From Actinoallomurus iriomotensis (GTDB taxonomy: Bacteria > Actinomycetota > Actinomycetes > Streptosporangiales > Streptosporangiaceae): a stretch of DNA of 64,000 nucleotides. The notes beneath the pieces were generated by a model. That model ran no database searches, had not been told where the DNA came from, and saw only the letters and a program-made list of their open reading frames with translations. The stretch lies in NCBI RefSeq assembly GCF_030269445.1, contig NZ_BSTJ01000019.1, positions 62,001-126,000 on the forward strand. The letters are read 5' to 3'. The position numbers were made by a program, and so were the translations under genes. Positions 33,936-41,826 of this stretch are shown one piece after another; positions within the stretch are counted from its first letter, which is position 1, and each line of letters opens with the position of its first letter.

Positions 33936-35210
33936 TCAGCCCGCGCCGACCGGGTTCCACGACGGCCGGGAGTTCAGCGCCTCCACGTCCATGTCCGTCG
34001 TACGCCGCCAGCCCTCCCGCAACGCGGTCAGCTCGTCGGCGGTCAGCACGTCCGCGATGTCGGTGAAGCCGTCCGGCGCTCGTTCGGCGACGACGTCCAG
34101 GATGCGGTCGGCGGCCATGTCGCGGCACGCCCGCACCACCGCGTTGGCGTCGTCGAGGCGCGCCTTCTCGTACGCCTGCAGCGCCTCGGCGGGGTCGTCG
34201 CAACGGGACAGCTCCAGCGCGAGCACGCGCGCGTCGATGACGGCCAGCGACCCGCCGTTCGCGCCGACCGGGTACATCGGGTGCGCGGCGTCCCCCACCA
34301 GTGTCACGCGGCCGCGGCTCCACCACGGCAGCGGGTCCCGGTCCACCATCGGGTACTCCAGGATCTGCGGCGACTCCGCGATCAGCCGGGGCACGTCCAG
34401 CCAGCCCAGCCGCCAGTCGGCGAAGTACGGCAGGACGTCCTCGGCCCGGCCCTCGCGCGTCCAGTCGGCGGTGTCGGTCTCGACACGGGTCTCGGGCGAC
34501 ACCCGGACCTCCGCCACCCAGTTCACCAGCGCCCGGCCGCGGTCCTCGGCCGGCTTGGAGATCGGATAGCACACGAGCCGGCCGGACCGGTGGGAGCCGG
34601 CGACGATCATGCTGCGGCCGGTCAGGTACGGATCGGCCTCGGCGATGCCGCGCCACATGCGGATGCCGTTCCACAGCGGAGGGCCCTCACCGGGATGCAG
34701 CCGGCGGCGCACGGCCGAGGAGAGCCCGTCGGCGCCGATCAGGACGTCCGCGCGCAGCGTCACCGGCGCGCCGCCCGTACGCGCGTGCAGGCACACCTCG
34801 ACGCCGTCGGCGTCCTCGGCGAACGACTCGAACACCAGCCCGGTCCGTACGGCCGCGGGCCCGAGCCGTTCCACCACCGCGTCGAGCAGGAGCATCTGCA
34901 GCTCACCGCGGTGAATGGAGTACTGCGGCCAGCGGTAGCCGGCGTGCACGCCACGGGTGTGGGCGATGATCTCGTTGGCGTGCCGGTCCATGCGGAGCAT
35001 CTCGCGGGTCGGGATCCCGGTCGCCGCCAGGGCGTCGCCGAGCCCCAGTTCGGTCAGCTCGCGTACGGCGTGCGGCTGGAGGTTGATGCCGACGCCGAGC
35101 GGCAGCAGGGCACGCACCGCGTCCACCACGACCACCTCTGCGCCCGCGGCGTGCAGGCTGAGCGCCGACGTCAGACCGCTGATGCCGGCGCCGACGATGA
35201 GCGCCTTCAA
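33936..35210 (-). CDS. PhzS-like FAD-dependent monooxygenase
   Basis: The 424-residue flavoprotein has the GxGxxG motif at VGAGISGL, the DG motif (VLIGADGLSSAVRRRL) and the GD motif (TLVGDAAHPMYPVGANG). It closely follows the pattern of PhzS, the phenazine-carboxylate monooxygenase, through PLGVGINLQPHAVRELTELGLG, SIHRGELQMLLL and LEYPMVDRDPLPWW; positions about 35-60 carry the first. It should hydroxylate an aromatic or decarboxylate it oxidatively, using NAD(P)H and O2. It ends the operon behind the transporter ATPase gene (3-base gap), which suggests that its substrate is imported by that transporter. Confidence 0.9.
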   Translation of the reverse strand: MKALIVGAGISGLTSALSLHAAGAEVVVVDAVRALLPLGVGINLQPHAVRELTELGLGDALAATGIPTREMLRMDRHANEIIAHTRGVHAGYRWPQYSIHRGELQMLLLDAVVERLGPAAVRTGLVFESFAEDADGVEVCLHARTGGAPVTLRADVLIGADGLSSAVRRRLHPGEGPPLWNGIRMWRGIAEADPYLTGRSMIVAGSHRSGRLVCYPISKPAEDRGRALVNWVAEVRVSPETRVETDTADWTREGRAEDVLPYFADWRLGWLDVPRLIAESPQILEYPMVDRDPLPWWSRGRVTLVGDAAHPMYPVGANGGSLAVIDARVLALELSRCDDPAEALQAYEKARLDDANAVVRACRDMAADRILDVVAERAPDGFTDIADVLTADELTALREGWRRTTDMDVEALNSRPSWNPVGAG

Positions 35211-35213
35211 GGC

Positions 35214-35972
35214 TTAGGCGGGGACGGCGTTGTCGCGCACGAGACGCCCGACCTCCGAGCGCAGGTGGACGAACTCCGGCAGCTCGCGGGTCTCGATGCG
35301 GTCGCGCTCGGCGGGCAGCCCGACGTCGAGGTCGGCCATGACCCGGCCGGGCGAGCGGCCCATGACGAGGACGCGGTCGCTGACGTAGACGCTCTCGTCG
35401 ATGTCGTGGGTGACGAGAAGGATCATCATGTCGCTCGCCGCGTGCGCGCGCAGGAGCAGGTCCTCCAGGTCCTCGCGCGTCTGCGCGTCCACCGACCCGA
35501 ACGGCTCGTCCATCAGCAGCAGCGTCGGGCGGTAGGCCAGCGCCCGCGCGATGGCGACGCGCTGCTGCATGCCGCCGGACAGCTGCCAGGGGAACTTCCC
35601 GCCCTTGTCCGCCAGGCCGACCTCCTCCAGAGCCTCGTCGGCGGCGGCGCGGCGGGCGGCCTTGTCCAGGCCGCGGCGGCGCAGCGGGAAGGTCACGTTG
35701 TCCCGTACCGACAGCCAGGGGAGCAGCGAGCGGGAGTAGTCCTGGAACACCACGGCCAGGTCGTCGGGCACGCCGTCCACGGTCCGGCCGGAGAGCCGGA
35801 TCTCTCCGGTGGTCGGGGTGATCAGCCCGGCGACGGCACGCAGCAGAGTCGACTTCCCGCAGCCGGACTTGCCCACGATGCTGACGAGCTCGTTCTCGCC
35901 GACTTCGAACGAGACATCGTCCAGAGCCGTCTGTTCGCCGTACGTGTGAGTGAGTTTCAGCACTTCAAGCAC
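35214..35972 (-). CDS. SsuB/TauB-type ABC transporter ATPase
   Basis: The 252-residue ATPase has Walker A GKSGCGKST, the Q-loop VFQDYSRSLLPWLSV, signature LSGGMQQRVAIARAL, Walker B LLLMDEPF and the switch His in THDIDE. This is the nitrate/sulfonate/bicarbonate import subfamily. A GTG at 35972 starts the protein exactly at the expected VLEVLKLTHTYG; a longer frame to 36131 adds a hydrophobic stretch not found in the family. It is followed after three bases by the monooxygenase gene. Two permease genes for it lie 3.5 kb away. Confidence 0.92.
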   Translation of the reverse strand: MLEVLKLTHTYGEQTALDDVSFEVGENELVSIVGKSGCGKSTLLRAVAGLITPTTGEIRLSGRTVDGVPDDLAVVFQDYSRSLLPWLSVRDNVTFPLRRRGLDKAARRAAADEALEEVGLADKGGKFPWQLSGGMQQRVAIARALAYRPTLLLMDEPFGSVDAQTREDLEDLLLRAHAASDMMILLVTHDIDESVYVSDRVLVMGRSPGRVMADLDVGLPAERDRIETRELPEFVHLRSEVGRLVRDNAVPA

Positions 35973-36057
35973 GATTATGAACCCCGCAGCTCCGAGTAAC
36001 GGAAGCGCCAATAATAACGTAGCCCCGGCAACTGCGACATAGGAGATGCATCCTGCA

Positions 36058-36085
36058 ATGCAAGTCTCGCGGGATGCAAGTCTCG
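36058..36085. repeat. Short direct repeat upstream of the ATPase gene
   Basis: ATGCAAGTCTCG occurs at 36058-36069 and again at 36074-36085, a 16-base period. It could be a regulator site for the ATPase-monooxygenase unit. Confidence 0.4.
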
Positions 36086-36150
36086 TGCCACTGCCCCGGG
36101 ACACGACAGAACACCTTACGAAAGCCGTCAAGTTCCGCCGGTGGCGGAGG

Positions 36151-36187
36151 CCGGCCGTCCCGCGGAGGGGTGGGGCGGGACGACCGG
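36151..36187 (-). terminator. Hairpin after the substrate-binding protein gene
   Basis: CCGGCCGTCCCGC (36151-36163) pairs with GCGGGACGACCGG (36175-36187) with one mismatch, just past the stop of the binding-protein gene on the minus strand. Confidence 0.6.
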
Positions 36188-36215
36188 CGACGTCATGCGC
36201 GAACGCCCGAAGGAC

Positions 36216-37175
36216 TTACTGCAGGACGCCTGAGACGTCGTAGTGCTGCTTGATGACGCCGAGCTCGGTCATGAGGTCGGCGACCCGCTGCAACCGTGTC
36301 TTGCTCAGGGACGCCGGGTAGACGCCGAGCGTGATGGTCTGCGCCACCTGCGGCGACAGGCCCTTGACATAGGTCGGCAGGATCTGTCCGACCTGGTTCC
36401 GGTCGGTCGCCGCCTGCTGGGCCTTGGCCATCGCCCGCTGGAAGGCCGCGACGGTCTTCGGGTTCTGCTTCGCGAACTTCTGCGACGTGAGGTAACCGCC
36501 GACCGGAAGGTCGGCCGTCGGACCGGCCATCGTGTCCACGATGACGCGGGCGCCGAACTTCTGCTGTGACTGGCTCAGGAAGGGCTCGGTCATGAAGGCG
36601 GCGTCGATCGAGTGGTTCTGCAGCGCCGCCGGCATGTTCGGGTACTGGATCTCGACGAGATGGACCTGGTCGGGGGCCACTCCCGCGTTTTTCAGCGCCG
36701 CATTGGTCAGCAGGGACGGAAAGCCCTTCGTGTTGATGAGGCCGATCTTCTTGCCGACGAGCTGCTTGGCGTTGTGAATGGGGGAGTTCGGCAAGGTGAT
36801 CAGGGGATACAGGTTGCTGCGCCCCTGGTAACCGTCGGTCACCACCCGAAGCTTCACGCCCTGGGTCGCGGCCTGGACGATCGGGATGTAGGCGCTGTAG
36901 GAGAAGTCGACCCCGCCCGACATGACCCGGGAAATCGTCTCCGAGCCATTGGTCAGAATCGTGGGCGTCACATTGAGGCCCTCGGCCTTGAAGTAGCCCT
37001 TGGAGCGCGCCAGGTAAACGGTCGCCGCGTCCGGGATCGGCAGCACGCCCACCTTGATGTTGGTCTTCTCCAGCCCACTCGAGCTCTTGTTCGAGTCCGA
37101 GCCGCCGCAGGCGGTGAAAGCCGAAACGGCGAGCATGGCAAGGGCTGTCGCTTGAGTCCAGCGACGTATTTTCAT
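36216..37175 (-). CDS. SsuA/NMT1-type ABC substrate-binding lipoprotein
   Basis: The 319-residue protein has a lipoprotein signal (MKIRRWTQATALAMLAVSAF then TAC, the lipobox Cys at about residue 22) and a periplasmic-binding fold of the SsuA/NMT1 kind. Typical segments are KVGVLPIPDAATVYLARSKG, NGSETISRVMSGGVDF and IDAAFMTEPFLSQS. ATG 37175 is chosen for its GAGGAG site; the upstream frame to 37304 has no homology. It should bind a sulfonate, aromatic acid or other small organic anion. A hairpin separates it from the ATPase gene downstream, so the binding protein may be made in excess. Confidence 0.93.
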   Translation of the reverse strand: MKIRRWTQATALAMLAVSAFTACGGSDSNKSSSGLEKTNIKVGVLPIPDAATVYLARSKGYFKAEGLNVTPTILTNGSETISRVMSGGVDFSYSAYIPIVQAATQGVKLRVVTDGYQGRSNLYPLITLPNSPIHNAKQLVGKKIGLINTKGFPSLLTNAALKNAGVAPDQVHLVEIQYPNMPAALQNHSIDAAFMTEPFLSQSQQKFGARVIVDTMAGPTADLPVGGYLTSQKFAKQNPKTVAAFQRAMAKAQQAATDRNQVGQILPTYVKGLSPQVAQTITLGVYPASLSKTRLQRVADLMTELGVIKQHYDVSGVLQ

Positions 37176-37739
37176 GGAACTCCTCGAGAGGGATTCGCGC
37201 CGGACCCTTAGTCGGCGTGCGCAGGGGAGGGGGCACGCGTCGAACACCGGCTTCAGGTCACTGGTTAACGGCCGGGCCAGAGTATAGGGCTGCCACATCG
37301 GCATGTCTGGGTACCATCTGCAAATTTGGTAACAGATGCGGACGTTCAGGACGTTCGCTACGGAGAGTGCACAAAGCCTGCGCTGAGTGTGGTCTTGATC
37401 ACGTTTTTGTCACGCCTGGAAGGCCTTCAGTCATGGATGCAGTCACGGGACAAGTCGCCCTTATTCGTGATGAATCGGGTGCTATAGCATCCGAGGCGCA
37501 CTGAAGGGCCGTTGGCGAACACAGCAGTTCCGCGGCCCGGCCCGCGCGCGGGGTGGACGCTCGGCCACGGCGTGCGCCGGACCGGTACGGCCGTCGGCAC
37601 CAGAGGAAAAGAGGGTCATGTTCCCAGTCCCACCGATTTCCGTCCCGACGCCGGCCCGCCCGGCGACGCTTCGTCACCGACTCCAGGCGAACCACGGCCG
37701 TGCGGACCACCGGTCCGTACCGGCCGCCGGGAGGACGGC
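37176..37739. promoter_or_regulatory. Divergent promoter region with a CATCTG/CAGATG inverted repeat
   Basis: This 564-base gap separates the binding-protein gene from the thiamine-diphosphate enzyme gene. CATCTG (37315-37320) and CAGATG (37333-37338) form an inverted repeat, and GGTACC/GGTAAC occur just before each arm. The part 37270-37500 is AT-richer than the rest and looks like promoter DNA. An Arg/Pro-rich open frame runs through 37512-37739 into the enzyme gene but has poor coding character. Confidence 0.45.
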
Positions 37740-39392
37740 GTGACCGGGGCGGGCCGCAGCGGCGGGCGCGCCGTGCTCGAGACGCTGCGCGCCTGGGGCG
37801 TGCGCCGCGTCTTCACCTGCCCGGGAAGCACCGAGGCGGCCTTCCTCGACGCGACGCTGGATCACCCGGACTTCGAGGTCGTCCTCACCCCGCACGAGTC
37901 CATCGCCGTCTCGGCGGCCGACGGATACGCGCGGGTCACCGGCGAGCCCGCCGTCGCGTACCTGCACACGCACGTCGGCCTGGCCAACAGCCTCGGCCAC
38001 CTGAACGCCGCGCGGCTCGCGCACTCGCCCGTGGTCGTGCTCACCGGCCTCAAACCCGCGCTCCTCCAGTCGCACCGCAGCTTCACGTGCGTCCCGGACA
38101 CCGGCCGCCTGGTCGAGCCCTACGTGCGCGCGCAGTGGCAGTCACTGCGGACCGAGGACATCCCGGCGGACCTCAACCGCGCCTTCCGGCTCGCGCTCAC
38201 CGAGCCGGCCGGGCCGACATGGGTGGGTCTGTCGCAGGACCTGATGAACGACACCTGCACCGCGCCGGTGCCCGACCCGCAGCGATACCGTCCCCGCGCG
38301 CGTACGGCCCCGGACCCGGAGCTGATCCGCGAGGCGGCCGCGCTGCTGGCCTCCGCGGCCAGCCCGCTGCTCGTGGCCGGGGCGGAGGTCGCCCGGCACG
38401 GGGCCGTCGGCGACCTGATCGCGCTCGCCGAGCGGCTCGGCGTGCCGGTGGTCAACGAGGACCGGCGGACCTACGAGCGGCCGGGCTTCCCCACGTCCCA
38501 CCCGAACTTCGCCGGCCTGTACGACGCCCGCCGCGCGACCGTGCGCGACAGCGACCTGATCGTCTTCGCCGGGTGCCGCTGCTTCACCGAGTTCGAGACG
38601 CCGGTACGGCCCGACGTGCCCGAGGGCGCCCGCGTCGTCCACATCCATTCCGACGCCGCCGAGATCGGTCACATCTACGGTGTGGACACCGGCATCGTCG
38701 CCGACGAGGGACTGGCGCTGGCCGCGCTGCTCGAGGCGCTCCCGCGCGACGGCTTGGCCGCGCGGGCCGGCCGGGTGGACGAGGCGCGCGGGGAGTACCT
38801 CGCCGACACCGGGCCGCTGCCGCCGGAGCCGGAGGGCGTCGAGAACGTCGCCGCGGTGGCCGACGCGCTCGCCGAGCAGGTCGGGGAGAACACGACCGTC
38901 GTCGGTGACGCGACGACCACGGGCGCGATCCTCCTGCGGCGGCTTCCGCAGGACCCGCCGCACCAGTACTACACGACGTCCTCGGGGTCGCTCGGCTGGG
39001 CGATGGGCGCCGCGCTCGGCGTCAAGCTCGGCCTGCCGGAGCGCGAGGTGGTGGCCGTGCTGGGCGACGGAGCGTTCCAGTTCGGGCCGCAGGGCCTCTG
39101 GGTGGCCGCCCGCTACCAGATCCCGGTGACGTTCGTCGTGATCAACAACGAGTCGTACGCGGCCGTGGCGGCCGCGCTGCGGCGGTACGGCGGGACCGCC
39201 GTCGAGCGCGGCGAGTTCCCCGGCAAGGACCTGTCCGGCGTCGACGTGGCCGCGATCGCCCGCGGGTACGGGGTGTTCGGCCAGCGGATCCACCAGGCCG
39301 CCGAGCTCGGCGAGGCGATGGCCAAGGCGCGCACGCACCCGGGGCCGTCGCTGATCGAGATCATGACCGATCCCGACTACCTCGGTCCCTGA
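37740..39392 (+). CDS. Thiamine-diphosphate enzyme of the acetolactate synthase/benzoylformate decarboxylase family
   Basis: The 550-residue protein has the three domains of pyruvate-oxidase-type enzymes. The N-terminal Pyr domain holds the activating Glu in LTPHESIAVSAADGYARVTG, the middle domain follows, and the C-terminal PP domain has the cofactor and metal motif GDGAFQFGPQG...NN (about residues 440-470). GTG 37740, with GGAGG upstream, starts the domain at the expected place; an in-frame extension to 37512 is unsupported. It would decarboxylate or ligate a 2-keto acid, perhaps one derived from the imported substrate of the surrounding transporter. Exact specificity cannot be read by eye. 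Confidence 0.87.
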   Translation: MTGAGRSGGRAVLETLRAWGVRRVFTCPGSTEAAFLDATLDHPDFEVVLTPHESIAVSAADGYARVTGEPAVAYLHTHVGLANSLGHLNAARLAHSPVVVLTGLKPALLQSHRSFTCVPDTGRLVEPYVRAQWQSLRTEDIPADLNRAFRLALTEPAGPTWVGLSQDLMNDTCTAPVPDPQRYRPRARTAPDPELIREAAALLASAASPLLVAGAEVARHGAVGDLIALAERLGVPVVNEDRRTYERPGFPTSHPNFAGLYDARRATVRDSDLIVFAGCRCFTEFETPVRPDVPEGARVVHIHSDAAEIGHIYGVDTGIVADEGLALAALLEALPRDGLAARAGRVDEARGEYLADTGPLPPEPEGVENVAAVADALAEQVGENTTVVGDATTTGAILLRRLPQDPPHQYYTTSSGSLGWAMGAALGVKLGLPEREVVAVLGDGAFQFGPQGLWVAARYQIPVTFVVINNESYAAVAAALRRYGGTAVERGEFPGKDLSGVDVAAIARGYGVFGQRIHQAAELGEAMAKARTHPGPSLIEIMTDPDYLGP

Positions 39393-39409
39393 TCGCCGGA
39401 AAGAAGAAG

Positions 39410-39440
39410 AGCGGCCCGCCGGTCACCGGCGGGCCGCTCT
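39410..39440. terminator. Perfect 14-base-pair bidirectional terminator
   Basis: GAGCGGCCCGCCGG (39410-39423) and CCGGCGGGCCGCTC (39427-39440) pair perfectly around TCA. It separates the thiamine-diphosphate enzyme gene from the convergent permease genes. Confidence 0.8.
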
Positions 39441-39455
39441 CGTCGTCCGGGACCC

Positions 39456-40328
39456 CTACGGCTCCACGCGGCGGGCGCCGCGGTGCCAGGCGAGCAGCCG
39501 CCGCTCCACCCAGAGCAGCAGCGCGTTGAGCGTGTACCCGAGGATGCCGAGCAGCACGATGGCCGACCACATGTCCGGCAGCTGGAAGGAGTCCTTGGCG
39601 GTGTAGAGGGTGTAGCCGATGCCGTTCGTGCCGCCGACCATCTCCGAGATCACCATCAGGATGATCGACATCGACAGGCTGACCCGCAGGCCCGCGAAGA
39701 TCTTCGGCGCTGCGGAGGGCATGATGATCAGCCGGAACCGCTCGAACCGCTTCAGCGCGAACACGCGCGCCAGGTCCAGCTGCAGCGGCTCGACCGAGCG
39801 CGCCCCGTCGATCGAGTTCAGCAGGATCGGCCAGAGCACCCCGAAGACGATCACCGCGAGCCGCATCGTCAGGCCGAGTTTGAACAGGACGATGAACACC
39901 GGGATCAGCGCGGGCGACGGGATGGCGCGGAAGAACTGGATCAGCGGGTCGACGTAGTCGAGCAGCCGCCGCGACCGCCCGAGCAGCACGCCCAGCCCGA
40001 CCCCGATCACCACCGCGATGCCCCAGCCGGCGAGCATCCGCCCGATGCTGGGCAGGATGTTGCCGGTGGCCGCCGGCGTGAGGAAGAGGTGGCTCGCCGG
40101 ACCGGTCAGCCACAGCTCGTACATCCGCTTGGCGATCACCGTCGGGGCGGGGAAGAACATCTTGTCGTCCTCGGGCACCGCGACGTACGTCGCGAGCTGC
40201 CAGAGCGCGACCGCGACGGCGAAGACGATCCACCGCAGGAGCAGCCCCGTCGGCCCGGACCGGCCGAACGGCCTGGTCCTGCGCGGCGCGGCCGCGACGG
40301 CCGCCGGCGTGGTGGTGGAGGCTGTCAT
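39456..40328 (-). CDS. SsuC/TauC-type ABC permease 1
   Basis: The 290-residue permease has six membrane segments and the EAA-loop signature of this family around residues 175-205 (FGVLWPILLNSIDGARSV...LARVFALKRFERF). The N-terminus has a short basic Ala/Pro leader. It overlaps the preceding permease gene by four bases (ATGA), so the two are coupled and probably form a heterodimeric channel for the nitrate/sulfonate-type ATPase at 35214-35972. Confidence 0.92.
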   Translation of the reverse strand: MTASTTTPAAVAAAPRRTRPFGRSGPTGLLLRWIVFAVAVALWQLATYVAVPEDDKMFFPAPTVIAKRMYELWLTGPASHLFLTPAATGNILPSIGRMLAGWGIAVVIGVGLGVLLGRSRRLLDYVDPLIQFFRAIPSPALIPVFIVLFKLGLTMRLAVIVFGVLWPILLNSIDGARSVEPLQLDLARVFALKRFERFRLIIMPSAAPKIFAGLRVSLSMSIILMVISEMVGGTNGIGYTLYTAKDSFQLPDMWSAIVLLGILGYTLNALLLWVERRLLAWHRGARRVEP

Positions 40329-41200
40329 GCGGCCCTCCCGAGACGCTCGAAGTGCCAGCGGAACATGCGCCGTTCCAGGGTGCGCATGGCGAGGTCGATG
40401 AGGAACCCGAGCAGGCCCGCGATCCCCGCCGCCGCGAAGACGACGTCGGCCCGGCCGGCGTCGGCGCTCGCGGTGAGGATGAAGATGCCGATGCCGTGCT
40501 CCCCGCCGCCCGCGATCAGCTCGGTGCTGATGGTCACGATGAGGGCGATCGAGGACGCCACGCGGATGCCGGTCGCCACGAACGGCGCGACGCTCGGCAA
40601 CGCGACACGGGTGAGGATCACGAGCCGGCCCATGCCGAACGACCGCGCCATCTCGCGGGGGACCGGGTCGACGTCGCCGACGGCGTAGATCGTGTTGATG
40701 AGGATCGGCCAGAGCGCCGCGTACGCCGCCAGCGTCTGCTCGATCTGCGCCTGCTCGGCGATCATCAGAATGACGAGCGGGATCAGCGCCACCGCCGGGA
40801 TCGGCCGCAGGAACTCGATGAGCATCCGGACGGCGGAGTTCACGAAGGGCAGGCTGCCGAGCAGCAGGCCGGCGGGCACCGCGATCACGGCCGCGATGAG
40901 CAGTCCGACGGCCCAGGCGGTGAGTGTCCAGCCGATGTCCTGGAGGAAACCGCCGTCCGTGATGAGACGGGCGGCCCGTGCCAGAACGGTGGATGACGGC
41001 GGCAGGTAGGAACGGTCGACGAGGCCGATCCGGCCGATCACCTCGCCGATCAGGAGGAAGATCACGACGCCGACGACGCCGCGGACGATCCGTCCTGCTC
41101 GTGGCTGCTTTTTCGCATTTCGCGAGGCCGCGGCGGGGATGCGACTACCTGCAATCGAATCCGTCGCCGGGACCGGTGTCCTGACACTGCGGTCAGCCAA
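40325..41200 (-). CDS. SsuC/TauC-type ABC permease 2
   Basis: This 291-residue permease is the first gene of the permease pair. It has six hydrophobic segments and the EAA-like loop AALWPILINTIYAVGDVDPVPREMARSFGMGR. The best start is a TTG at 41200, with GGGAG upstream; no ATG or GTG is found before the first helix. Two different permeases in one operon suggest a heteromeric transporter, which is less usual than the single SsuC homodimer. Upstream is a long gene-free region that should hold its promoter. Confidence 0.87.
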   Translation of the reverse strand: MADRSVRTPVPATDSIAGSRIPAAASRNAKKQPRAGRIVRGVVGVVIFLLIGEVIGRIGLVDRSYLPPSSTVLARAARLITDGGFLQDIGWTLTAWAVGLLIAAVIAVPAGLLLGSLPFVNSAVRMLIEFLRPIPAVALIPLVILMIAEQAQIEQTLAAYAALWPILINTIYAVGDVDPVPREMARSFGMGRLVILTRVALPSVAPFVATGIRVASSIALIVTISTELIAGGGEHGIGIFILTASADAGRADVVFAAAGIAGLLGFLIDLAMRTLERRMFRWHFERLGRAA

Positions 41201-41826
41201 TGCTCACTCCCTGGACGGCCGTGGATACCGGCCTGACGTGCGCGGAATGTGGCAACGCGCCGCGGAACGGCGCCGTCCCGCCGGCGTTCCGTTCGGAGCC
41301 GCCTCGGGCCTGACGGTGGGGAGACCCCGCAGGGAACCTATCGTAATGACGTGGTACGGGCCTTACAGCGCTGATTGCGCTGGATACGGGGGGTTACTTT
41401 CCGTAGTGCCTGGGTACGGTAACTGGGTTACGGTCCGCCCTCTGCCCGTGAACGACGAATAGAACCCCATTTTGGTGACCGGTGAGTCGTCGGCGAGAAA
41501 CTCTCTGTGACCATTGCTCTCGTTTCGATCTCTTCGGCAGGGAGTGTTCGTCGACTACTTGCCGTAGAGCACGGGCGGAGGCAATGATGTTGGCCGCAAA
41601 TCAGTCGGTGCCCACCTTCAGGGCAGGATGATGCAGAAAGCAGAGAAATTTAGATAGGTGGGACATAGGATCGCCTCGGATATATGCAGACGGTTCGTTT
41701 TGGGTAGCGACACCACTCTGTGTAGGCGAAACCGTGCTCGGCCGGCGGACCTGCCTCCCGTCGATCGCTCGCATCGTCCGGCAGGCCCGACACGGTTCGA
41801 TCCGGTGAGACGCAGCGGAAGGTAGT
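41201..41826. other. AT-richer gene-free region before the conservon
   Basis: This 626-base gap lies between the divergent permease and conservon promoters. It is clearly lower in GC than its neighbours, especially 41470-41730. Open frames on both strands have poor codon bias and are not called. I see no clear hairpin, riboswitch or tRNA. It probably holds two promoters and long leaders. Confidence 0.5.
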
